Shown here: positions 15,746-26,900 of the stretch, one piece after another
How the letters are laid out: each line of letters opens with the position of its first letter
Numbering within the stretch: position 1 is the first letter of the stretch
Assembly: GCF_013366375.1 (NCBI RefSeq)
Contig: NZ_JABWMJ010000012.1
Location: 117,465-181,464 of the forward strand
Reading direction: 5' to 3'
Length of the DNA stretch: 64,000 nucleotides
DNA from: Rhizobacter koreensis
Lineage (GTDB): Bacteria; Pseudomonadota; Gammaproteobacteria; Burkholderiales; Burkholderiaceae_C
Made by a program: the position numbers and the translations under genes
Notes under the pieces: generated by a model
Told to the model about the DNA's origin: nothing
What the model saw: only the letters and a program-made list of their open reading frames with translations
Database searches by the model: none

Positions 15746-17889
15746 GGCTGCACCTCCTCGTCGTCATCGTCGATCGCCGCGGCGATCAGCTGGTCGAGCG
15801 CATCGGCCGGCGCGGTGCGCGGCGCGCCGCGCACCGGCGCGCCGGCGCCGATCACCGGCCCGGCCGCCGCCTGCGGAAGCGCGACGCGCAGGGTGCGCGC
15901 GAGCTCGCCCTGCAGCGCGCCCTTCAGGGCCGCCAGCGTCGCCGCGCCACCGGTCGCCTGCTCCGGCTTCAGCGCCAGCGGCACCGCGGTCTCTTCGAGC
16001 GCGGCGAGCACGCCGACGCCGGCCGCGCGCCTGGTCAACGCGGCGAGGTCGATGCCGAGGCCGGCGGCGATCACCGTGTCGAGCTCGCCCTTGACCTCGA
16101 GCGGGCGGCCCGGGTCGGCGATCGGCCGGCGCGGGCCGAGCATGGTCGACGGATTCTGTGCCAGCGTGCCGACCATCTCGAGCGCGACGAAGCGACCGAG
16201 GTCCGGCCGCGTGTGCGCCACGCCATCGACCGGCGGCAGCGGAAACGGCAGCACCTCGGCCAGCAGCTCGCGCACGCGCCCGGCGCCGAACTGCTCGGCC
16301 CGGAAGCGCATCAGCGCCGACACGACCGAGAGCTGCGACAGCGCGAGCAGGCGGCCGATCTCGAACGCCGCGGCGAGCGCGAGGTCCTCGCGCCCGTCGG
16401 GGATCGTGCGGCGCAGCTGATCGGCGCTGTGCGCGAGCGGCAGCGCCGCGTCGGCCGCAGCGTCGGGCTGCGTGCCGGCGTGACGCGGCGTCGGGAACGG
16501 CACGCAGGGGCCCCGGTACCAGGCGCGCACCGCGTCGCCGCGCCGCGTCGTGTGGTCGAGTCCGATGTGGCCGGTCTCGACGACCTCCGGGCCTTCCGGC
16601 CGCGGCGGCGGCGACGCGGGCTCGGGCTGTCCGGGCAAGGTCGCCTTGGCGGGCGTCGGGTTCGGCGCGGCGCCGAGCAGGCCGACGTCGACGTCCTGCA
16701 GCAGCGTCTCGAAGGTCGCGCCCTCGTTGGTGGTGAACGACCAGTGCGCGAGCACCGGAAAGCGGAACACCTTCTCGCGCGCGTGGATCTGGATCGGATA
16801 GCGAAAGCCGATGCCCATCGTGCTGCGCACGAGGCGGGTCGCGTCGGGGTCGAGCGCGGCGGCGGCGATGGTCTGGGTCGCGGGCGATACGCCGCGTGAG
16901 GTCCACTGCGCGGCGATCGCCGGCTCGTCGAGCGCGCCGGCGCCGTCGAGCGCCTGCCCGACCGGGCTGGCGGGTCCGGCGGCGGCGAAGCGCGCGAACG
17001 CCGAGCCCGGCACGCCCGCCGGGGCGTCGCGCGCCGTGGGACCTGCAGCGCCGGCTGCCGCGCGCGCGAGCCCGGCGCGCGGCAGCGCCTCGAGCGGCAC
17101 GCCCTGCCCCTTGCCGCCCATGACCTGCACGTCGGGCCCGCCCGCGGCGTCGGCCAGCGCGAGCACGCTCCAGTCCTGCGCGAGCGCCCACTCGAACACC
17201 GGCACCGGCGGCTGTGGCTTCGGCAGCGCCGCGAGCTGACCCTCGACGTTGACGAGGCACGCCATGTAGCGCACCGCGCGCCCGCTCGCCGCGTCGAACA
17301 CGGGCAGCCGGTTCGCGAGCACGACCGCGAGGAAGCCGTCGTCGTCGCCGTTCGCGAGTTCGGTGTCGTGCACGTCGACCTCGCGCACGTGAGCGAGCAG
17401 CGGCAGATCCTGCTCGCAGGGGAAGATCTTCTTCACCACCGTCTCGGTGACGGCGAGGTACAGACCCTGCTCGACGTCCTTGTCGGCAGGGTCGGGCAGC
17501 GGCGGCTGCAGACCCGGCGTGACGCAGTCGGCCACCGGCGTCGCTCCCGAGAGCTCGGCCTCGCCCTCGGCAACGACGACGAGCGCGAGCCACGGCACCG
17601 GCGACGGGCCGGCGCCGCCGGCTGGGTTGCGCTCCCACGGCAGGGTGCGACGCTTCAGCACGATCTGCGGCAGGCGGTCGCCGAACGCGCCCTCGGCGTT
17701 GGCCGGCGGGAAGCTCGACAGGATCTGCTCGGGCGGCATGGTGTAGCGCGGCGCCGCGACGTGGAAGTGCGTGTGCTCGGGCTCGACCTCGAACGGCACC
17801 CCGCTCATCTCGCTGACGAGCTCGTAGCGGCCGGCGGTGATCGGCGGCATGACGTTCGAATGCAGGATGAAGTGACCGGTCTTGGGCAT
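15742..17889 (-). CDS. Conserved protein of the giant operon (715 aa)
   Basis: ATG at 17889 lies 14 bases after the stop of the giant gene. The N-terminal 130 residues are well conserved in style: HFILHSNVMPPITAGRYELV, APRYTMPPEQILSSFPP, RLPQIVLKRRTLPWER and PWLALVVVAEGEAEL. This reads as a beta-sandwich-like region. The rest alternates Ala-rich helices and beta segments and ends in a very acidic tail (IDDDDEEVQP). No signal peptide or catalytic motif is seen. Its last four bases overlap the 344-aa gene. Function unknown; probably a partner of the giant protein. Confidence 0.75.
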   Translation of the reverse strand: MPKTGHFILHSNVMPPITAGRYELVSEMSGVPFEVEPEHTHFHVAAPRYTMPPEQILSSFPPANAEGAFGDRLPQIVLKRRTLPWERNPAGGAGPSPVPWLALVVVAEGEAELSGATPVADCVTPGLQPPLPDPADKDVEQGLYLAVTETVVKKIFPCEQDLPLLAHVREVDVHDTELANGDDDGFLAVVLANRLPVFDAASGRAVRYMACLVNVEGQLAALPKPQPPVPVFEWALAQDWSVLALADAAGGPDVQVMGGKGQGVPLEALPRAGLARAAAGAAGPTARDAPAGVPGSAFARFAAAGPASPVGQALDGAGALDEPAIAAQWTSRGVSPATQTIAAAALDPDATRLVRSTMGIGFRYPIQIHAREKVFRFPVLAHWSFTTNEGATFETLLQDVDVGLLGAAPNPTPAKATLPGQPEPASPPPRPEGPEVVETGHIGLDHTTRRGDAVRAWYRGPCVPFPTPRHAGTQPDAAADAALPLAHSADQLRRTIPDGREDLALAAAFEIGRLLALSQLSVVSALMRFRAEQFGAGRVRELLAEVLPFPLPPVDGVAHTRPDLGRFVALEMVGTLAQNPSTMLGPRRPIADPGRPLEVKGELDTVIAAGLGIDLAALTRRAAGVGVLAALEETAVPLALKPEQATGGAATLAALKGALQGELARTLRVALPQAAAGPVIGAGAPVRGAPRTAPADALDQLIAAAIDDDDEEVQP

Positions 17890-17903
17890 GGCGGTGCAGG
17901 AAG

Positions 17904-20900
17904 TCAGGTCTTGATGGCGCGGGCGCGCGCCCGCGATGCACGGGCGTCGTTCGGGGCGGCGCGTCGGGCGCCGAGCGCACGCGGCAGCGCGTCGGGGGCG
18001 GCGCGTCGGGCGCCGAGCGCACGCGGCAGCGCGTCGGGGGCGGCGCGTCGGGCGCCGAGCGCACGCGGCAGCGCGTCGGGGGCGGCGCGCGCGGTTGCGC
18101 GGGCGCGCGCGAGCGCACGCTCGGCATCGCTGCGCACCGGCCCGTCCCACGCGAGCACGCTGGCCGGCGCGACGCTGCCGGGCGGTGCGGGCGGCACCAG
18201 CGGGTCGAGCGCCGCGTCGAGGCCGCGCGCGGCGACCAGCGCGATCGCGCCGGCGGCGTCGAGCGACGCCGACCCCATGACGCCGACCAGCGACCAGTCA
18301 CGCCGGCTCGCCACCGTCACCACCACGGGCTGGGTCACGCGCTCGGCCTCGGCGGCGTCGGGCCGCACGTCGTAGGCGAGCACGCTGCGGTTGTCGGCGC
18401 TCAGCAGCACCGGCGCACGCTCGATGCCGGCGTCGCGTACGCGGGTCGCGCCGTCGAGGCCGAGCAGCAGCTGCCGGTCGGCGAGCGGGGCGCCCGCCGC
18501 GCTCGGGTCGTCGAGCGCGATCAGCACCGTGCGCACCGGCGCCGCGAAGGTCGTCGCGACGGTGCTCACGCCCTGCGCGAGCTCGACGCCGCCGACCCAC
18601 CCGGCGGCGCGCCGCTCGCGATGCAGCGCAAGGGGCTCGCCCGACGCGTGCACGACGACGCCCGGCCCGACCGCGACACCCGAGCCGGCATACGGCATCG
18701 AGGTGCCGGCGTGCCAGCCGACCAGCGCCGCGGTCGCGTCGGCCGCCGCGCGCACCGCCGCCAGTGCCCGCGTCGCCCGCTGCGTCGCCGCCCGGTCGGC
18801 CGAGCGCGCCGACGGCGCGGCGCCGAGCCCGATCGCGACGATGCGCTCGGTGCCACGCACGATTTCGACGGCGTCGGTCGATGCACCCGGCCCGGCGATC
18901 ACGTCGGCGAGACGCGCGCCGCCGGCGTCGACCAGCACCACGCGGGCGAGCGCCGCGCGCACGACGAGCCGCGGGCGGGCGGCGTCCGTCGCGGCGTCGG
19001 CATGGGCGTTGGGCAGCGCCAGCACCGCGATCTGCCCCGCGGCGAGCGTCGCGCCGGCGTTGGGAGCGCGCGCCGCCGCCCGCTTGCCGCGCAGCGCCGG
19101 CGCCGCGAGCGCGGCGCCGAACGCGGCCAGCGGCTCGGCCAGCGCCGCACCGGGTCGGGCGACGAGCGCGCTCGGGGCGTGACCCGGCGCCGTCGGCGGC
19201 ACCTGGCGCGCGGCGATCAGGGTGCCGGTCCGGATCGCGGTCACCGCGCCCGGCACCAGGCCGCCGGTGGGGACCGCGGGATCGTCGACCCGCACGAGCC
19301 TGGCGGCGATCGACCGGCTGCGCTCGGCCTCGACCTTCGCGAGCGTCGGCGCCGCCACCCGCCACGCCTTGTCCGAGCCCTTGACGGTGGTGCGCGCGAG
19401 CGCGCGCTCGGGCGCCGCCGAGAGCGCCAGCGCCGCCGGCGCGAGCAGCGCCACCGCGACCGGCGGATCGACGAAATGGTCGAACACCTTGGCCGGTCGC
19501 GCCGCGCCGATCGCGGGCACCACGGTCGCGACGGCGGACTCGAGCCCTTCGGTGAGCGTGCCGACGAGCGGCGGCGCCTGGCGCTCGCCGCGCAGCGCCG
19601 CGAGTGCCGTCGGCGACGCCGTTCGACCGAGGAACCGCGTCGCCGTCGAGAAGGCAGCGTCGACGCTGGCGGGTACCGCGACCAGCGCGCTCACCGCATC
19701 GGCGACGCCGCGGATCGCGCTGACCTCGGCAGGCTTGCGCGAGAACGGCAGCGGCCTCCGCGGCCCGATCTCGACCTGGTGGTAGGCGATCTCGGGCCCG
19801 CCACCCGAGGGCGACGCGACGCAGGCGATGTCGAGCTCCGACAGCGCGTCGACCATCTCGCCCTTCGGGATCTTCGGCTGGTTCGGGTCCTGCGGCTGGC
19901 CCCATATGCCGAGCGGGAAGCGCCCGAACGGGCGCACCCTGTCGACGAACGGCCAGGCTTGCGGCACGCCGTTGCGCAGCCAGGTCAGCTTGAGCTCCGG
20001 CTCCACGCTCCCGATCTTGCGCGGGGCGACGCCGAGGGCCCGGCTGGGCGGGTGCGAGGTGAAGAGCCGGGTCACCGGCGCGCCGACGCGGCGCACGCCG
20101 GTCGCCGGCACCTGGCTGGTCAGCGTGATCGAGAACTCCACCACCACCACGAACGGGCGCGCCGCCGAGCCGTCCGGCGTGCTCTGCTCGCCCTTGCTCG
20201 GCAGCGCGCCGGTATTCGTCATCACCGCGTGCGGGCGCGCCTTGCCGTTGTCGGCGGCGTCGAGGTACTTGGCGACGAACGCCTGCGCCGAGAGCGGCTC
20301 CAGCTGCGCGCGGTCGGCGTCGCCGAAGCGGAACGTCAGCTCGACCGGCCCGACCTCGAAGGTGACCCTGGCGCGGAAGTCGGGTCCCTGCACGTGGATG
20401 CGCGCGCCCAGGCTCACCGAGATCGTGATCACACCGAACAGCCAGGTGTCGATCGTGACGCCGGCGCGGATGCGCACGTACGCCTTGACGTCGTAGCTGA
20501 ACGGGTCGAAGAAGACGATGCCGTGCGCGCCGAAGGTCAGCTCGGCCCAGCCGGGCCCGATCTTGGCCGACGCCTCGAAGTCGCCGCCCGCCATCAGCGC
20601 TTCGCTGGTGAGGGCGAAGTAGGTGCCGGACTTGATCGTGATCGCGCTGCCGATGCTCCAGCGCAGACCCAGGCGCGGCACCACTGGGTAGCCGTTGCGG
20701 CGGAAGTCGGGGTGGTAGCCGCCGAGCGTGAACACGAACTCGCCCGCGTGCTCGCCCTTGAACCAGATCACGTAGGCAAAGCCCCCGGTGAGCTTGACGT
20801 CGCGGTAGAGCAGCCACGAGTTGTCGGTGAGCTGGCCCTGGACCCAGAGCACGCCCTCGCGGCTCGAGAAGCGCACCAGCAGGGCGACCTCGATCGAGAC

Positions 20901-23900
20901 CAGCGCGGCCTCGGGCCGCGGCAGCGCCATCCGGCCGAGGCCGAGCAGGTTGACGTCGAGCCCGTCGCCGACCTGCACTCCGACCACCGCGATGCCGTCG
21001 ACGAGCGCGAAGCTGTTGAACGCGAGGCCCGCCGCGAACCAGAACGTCCCCTTGTTCATCGGGAAGTGGTTGCCGAGCTGGCGCAGCAGCGCCATCGGGT
21101 CGCTGGGCCTGGCCGCGATGTCGAGCGCCTGGATCAGCGGGTATTCGCCGAAGCGCGCGAGGTCGGCCGGAAGCACGAGCTTGCGGTTGATGCCGAAGCC
21201 GCCGCCGATGCCGGTGAGGAAGAACGCCGGCGGCCCGCCGATCGGCCCGTTGACCGCGCCGATCGCGAAGAAGGCGGTGAACTTGTCGTTCTGGGCGTCC
21301 CTGCCTTCGCCGTAGCCGCCGTACACCGTGAGGCCGTACACCGCGAAACGGCCGAGCAGCATGCCGAGGTATTCGATGCCCTGCGGCCCGCTCTGCTTGA
21401 GCAGCCCCCCGGTGAGCGACACGCCGGCCATGTCGGCGGCGACCGCGAGCCCGGCGAGGTCGATCGACCAGCTGTTCGGATCGAAGAACGCGCCGTTCGA
21501 GACGATGTAGGTGATCTCGAGGTCGTCGACCGCGCAGGTCAGGCCGAACAGCGACACCGAGCCGTCCATGAGCAGCGAGACGCGCTCGACGCGCCCGCCG
21601 GGATGAGTGACCCCGAACCCGACCTGCTCGAGATAGAGCGGCCCGAAGCCCTTCTGGATCGCGACCCACCACGGGCCCGCGCCCTCGCCTGCCGACAGCG
21701 TGACGGCGAGCGGGCCGCTGCCGTGCTTCTGGATCGCGAGCGCCGGCGAGAACGCCGGCCTCGGCGGCTTCGGCCCGGTGTCGCGCAGCAGTCCCTGCGC
21801 AATGCGGTTGCTGCCGCCCCCGCCCGCCGCGCCGACCGCCAGGTTCGAGAACTGGATCTGCAGCCCGCCGCCCTTGAACGGGCTGCCCCCGCCCGCCGCG
21901 TCGATCTCTGCGTAAGCGTGCAGCGCGATCGATTCGAGCGTCACGCCGGCGTCGAGCAGCGGCCCCGAGCGTCGTCCGAGGCGCAGCCCGACGCCTTCGA
22001 CGACGAGCGTCGGCCTGAACTCGAGCGCGCCGTCGCGCAGGAAGCCGACGAACAGGCCCCCGTCGCTCGAGGCGCTCGGGTCGGGGACGATCCAGCGATC
22101 GTCGTTCTCGAGCCAGAGCACGGTGTCGCCGGAGATCAGCTCGAAGCGGTCGTCGACCGCGAGGCGCAGGCCGATCACGTCGCTGCTGCTCCCGCCCTTG
22201 GCGAACGCGATCGTCAGCGCGCCGAGATCGACCACGATGCCGAGGCCCGCGAGGTTGCCGAACAGTCGCCGCAGGCGCGCCGGCCATGCCGCCGGGTCGA
22301 ACGCGCCGCCGATCAGCGCGTTCGGGCTCGGCTGGTCGACGAGCAGCACGCCGCGCAGCAGCGCGCGCACGTCGTCCGTGGGCGTGGCCCCGAGCCGCCG
22401 ACCCAGCAGGCTTTGCACCGGCGCTTGCGCCAGCGCGACCGTGGCGACGAGGTCGGCGGCGACCTCCACCGTGCGCAACGCCACCTGCACCGCGTCGGCG
22501 CTGTCGACCGGCGCGGCGAGCGCGCCGTCGCTGGCGGTCAGCGCGAAGCTGCCGCTGTCGAGCGACCAGCGCGACGCCAGGCGGTGCGTGTCGTCGACCG
22601 CGAGGCCGACTGCGACGCGCCGCCCGAGCGGCGGCGCGAGCCCGGCGCTGACCGCCACGAACGGCCGGATGCGCACGCCGCCGGCGTCGATGTCGGCCGG
22701 GCCCAGCGCGAGCGTGAACTCCATGAGCCCCGCCGCACTCGCCACCACCTTGAACGCCAGGTGCTCGACGCCCGGCACCGCGATCGCGTCGGCGGCCAGC
22801 GCGAGGCTACCGGCGGTCGGCGACCAGCTCAGCGACACCCCGGCGACGCTGACGCCGAGCGCGCCGGCGCTCGCCGTCACGGCGACGCCCGCCGGAACGA
22901 ACGGCTGCACGCGCGTTGCCAGGGCTGCCAGGCCGTGGCTGGCGAGCGTCGGCACCGCACCGCTGAGCGCGCCGGCCGGGTCGGCGGCCCACGCCTGCAG
23001 GCGCGCGCGGTCGAAGCCCGGCGGCGTGCCGGTGCGCAACGCCAGCGCGTCGCCGAGTTCGCCGACAAGCGGGCCGACCGGCGCCGGCGTCGCGGCCAGC
23101 TTGTCGAGCAGGAACGGCAGCGCCGCCTCGGCGACCGCACTGAGCGCGCCGAAGCCCGCGAACGGCAGCAGCGCGATGTCCGCACCGCTTGTCGGCCGCG
23201 CGAACACCTCGAGCCCGCCGGCGCCGGTGCGAACGTGCACCGCGCACCGGCCCGGTTCGACGCCGGCGCCGGGTGCGCCGACGAACAGATCGAGGCCCGG
23301 CACCGGCGCGCTGCCGACGCCGATGCGCAGGCTTGCCGCGACGCCGGCCGAAAGGCGCGCCGCCCCGCCCGGTGCCGCCGTCCACGAGGTCGGATCGACT
23401 CCGAGGGTGAGCCTCGCGCCGGCGCCGTCGGCCACGACGCGGAGCGCGACGCCGGTCGCCAGGCGAAGCGGCCCGCCGGGCGAGCCGGCAGCGCCCGTCA
23501 GGGGCCGCAGCGCGTCGCACAGCGTCTGGATCTTCAGCGGGCTGGCCGCCAGCGAACCGGCGCTCGACAGCCAACCCGCCGGGTCGGCAAGCAGACCGGC
23601 GAGCGGCCGCAGCGCCCGCTCCGCATCGCCCGCCGCCCCGTCGAGCATGCCGAAGGCGTCGAGCGCCGCATCGATCAGCGGGCGCGCGCTGGCGTCGAGC
23701 CCGCGCAGCATTTCGAGCGCAACGTGCCCGCCGATCGCCGGCGCCGCTCCGGCCAGCATGCGCAGCAGCGCCGCCCCGTCTGGCTGCGGCCACAGCGCGG
23801 CGCTGCGCGAGCCGGCGCCGCCCGCGGCATGCCAGTGCAGCGTGAGCGCCGGCGGTTGGCCGGCGGCAAGACTGCCGCGCAGCTGGAGCCCGCCGGTGGT

Positions 23901-26900
23901 CGGCAACGCAGCGCTCGGTCCGATCGCGAAGCTGCCGCTCAGACGCGGCGCCGCGCCGTCGAAGCTCGCGGTCAGGTCCGCCTGCCAGCCGAAGCGGCCG
24001 CCGCCGCGGGTCGCGTCCGCGCCGCCGCCCTGCACGTGCACGCGGCGACTGGCGAGGTCGAGGCCGGCCGCGAGCGCGGGCCCGAGCAGCAGCCCGAGCG
24101 CCGCCTGCACCTCGTCGGCGGCGATCGCGAGACGCTGGCGCAGCAGCCCCGCGGGGTCGAAGACGAGCTGGTCGAGCGCGCCCGCCACCACGCCGCCGTT
24201 CGGCGCGACGAGCCCGAGCACGCGCAGCAGGTCCGCGAGCGCGCGCGACGCCGCGCCCTCGAAGTCGGACGTCACGCGCTGGAGCGCCGCCGAGACCAGC
24301 ACCCGCGCCTCGGGCAGCACCGCTTCGCCGACACCTGCAGCGCCGAGGTCGCCGGCGCCGACCACCAGCGCTTCCCAGCTCTGCCCGAACACGCGCGCGT
24401 CGTGCAGGACGAGGCGCGTGCGGCCACTCGCTGCGGCGCCTTCCCCGCGAGCGAGCAGCACCGCGAACTCGAGGGTCAGCGCGCGCAGCTCCAGGTCGGG
24501 CGACGCGGCGAGCCAGCCGATGCGGTCGGTGATGCGCAGCGTGACGCGCAAGTCGCCGGGTCTGCTGATGGCAGCGGTGTCGGCGTCGAATCCGAACAAC
24601 GCGAGCGACGCGAAGCCGCCGATCGCGACGCTGCCGCTCGCGACCTCGGGCAGCGTCCAGCGCAGCCCCGCCTCGACGCCGGTGGCGGATGGCGGCTCGC
24701 TCGCGCTGCGCGCCCGCGCGCGCCCGGCGAGCCCCGCCGCGACGATCGCCGTCATCGCGCGCGCGATCGCGGCCGCATCGACCTCGCCGAAAAGCGCCTG
24801 GACACGCAGGCCCGCGCGCACGGCGGGCGCCGGCAGCACCGCGGGGCGCAGGTCGGCGCCCGGGTCCGGCAGCGGCGCGAGTTCCATCAGCGCCTGCACC
24901 AGCGCACGACCGAGCGCGAGGTCGGCGTCGTCGGGCTCGTCGGGATCGACCGCCGGCAGCAGCCGATGCAGCAGGCGCAGCGCGTCGGCAGTCGGCTGGA
25001 TCGCGACGGCGGTGAGCGAAATCGCCGCGAGCGGCGTGCCGAGCAGCAGCAGGTCGGCGACCGCGGCTTGTGCGTCGACGGCCAGGCGAGCGGCGTGGCC
25101 GGCGCCGGCGAACGCGACCACGGCGATGTCGCTGCCCGACACCGGCGCCAGCGCGTCGAGCACGCGGGCGAGGCGCGCCGCCTGCTCGGGCGTGCCGTCG
25201 CTCGCGCCGTCGGCGCCCCGGCAGTCGGCGCGGGAGCCGAGCTGCACGTACCAGTCGCCCGCAGCGAGCGCGGCCGGGCCCGGGAACATCGACGCCGCGA
25301 GTCCCGGCGTCGAGAGGTCGACCACCCGTGCGCCCGGAGGCGGCGCGATGCGGTCCTGCGCCAGCGCGACGTAGACGGTGGTCGTCGGCACGCGCCCGAG
25401 CTCGCGCTCGCCGTCGAACGTCGAAACGAGCTGGGCCGCACCGACCGCCAGCGTGCGCACGCCGATGCCGTCGGGTGCGACGGCCGGCGGCACGATGCGG
25501 CCGTCGCCGCCGAGCCAGCGCTGCGCCAGCGCGGCGAGGCCGCCGTCGAGGTCGCGCCCGAACACCAGCTCGCGAACGTCGCGCGCCGCGGCCGCTTCGG
25601 TGCGCAAGGCAGCGGCCAGCGCCGACGGTCCGAGCCCGTCGAAACCCGGGCGCCAGTCGCGCAGGCTGACGGGCGCACCGAACAGCGCCGGGTCGAGCCC
25701 GGCGGGCGGGAACCAGAGCGCGACGTTCGGCAGATGGGCGCCGAGGCCGAAGCGGTACGGATCGTCCGGATGGCCGGTGCCTTCGACGACGCCGCGCGCG
25801 AAGCGGCCGGCACCGGCCGAGGTGGTCGCGAACAGGTCGGCGAGCAGCGCCATCGCGTCGCCGACACGGTCGCTGAGCGCCAGTCGCGGCAGCCAGCCCG
25901 CGAGCGCGGCACGCGCGTCGACCGCCAAGTCCGCCAGTCGCAGGCGCGCAAAGCGGTCGGGATCGCCGCCCGGCCGAACGCCGTCACCGGCCCAGCCGAA
26001 CGCGTCGACGACGCGCCCGAGCAGCCCGCCCGCGAGGCGCCCGAGAGGGCCGACGAGCGCCTCGACGCCGTCCCAGCCCTCCGGCGGCAGCGTCACCGAT
26101 CCGTCGGCGGCGACCTGCGGCAAGGCGATCGGCAGCTCGAGCGTGTCGGTTTCGAGCACCAGGTGCGGCGCGACCAGCTCGGCCGTCAGCCGCGTGGCCG
26201 GCGACCAGCCGAAGGCGAGGCCCACGTGGTCGGCGCGCAGCGCCAGCCCGCCACCGAGCTGCAGGCGAGCCTGGGGCGGGCTGACGCCGCGCTCGCGCAC
26301 GGTGAGCGACGCCGCGACGCCCGGCAGCAGTTCGCCGCGGCGCGCCGCGAGGTCGATGCGCGCGAGGCGCGCCGCGAAGCGCGTCGTGACGACCGTGCAG
26401 CCGCCGCCGAGCGAGTTGACGTTCGTGACCGTCGCGAGGCCCAGGTGCAGCGTCGCACCATCGACCGCGACCTCGAGGCCGAGCGGCCCGATCAGCGCGA
26501 GCCGCCACGGGTCGGCCTGGGTGCCGGCGCCCCGCACCGCTCCCGCGGCCTCGCTTGCGTCGGCCAGCGCGCTGCGCAGTTCGCCGAGCACCTCGGTCAC
26601 CGCGGCCGGTACGCCGATCAGCTGGTGCCAGTAGCCGGCGACCGCGTCGACCGGGTCGGCCATCAACGCGGGCAGCGTCACCGCAGCGACGCCGGTGGGC
26701 GGGTCCAGGCCGATCAGGCGTCGCGCGATGCCGAGGGCGTCGCCGAGCCCGCCGAGCAGGTCGCTCGCGATCGCCTCGACGCTGGCGCCCGCGGCGTCCA
26801 TCACCGCGTCGGGCGAGCTGAGGTCGAGCGTCGGGTAAGCCTGGCTGCCGAGCAGCACCCGGTCGGCCGCGAGCACGAAGACGGGCTTTCTCGCCGCATC

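Noticed and set aside
17955..18089. CRISPR array
   Set aside because: The repeats are contiguous 42-bp units without spacers, in frame within a gene.
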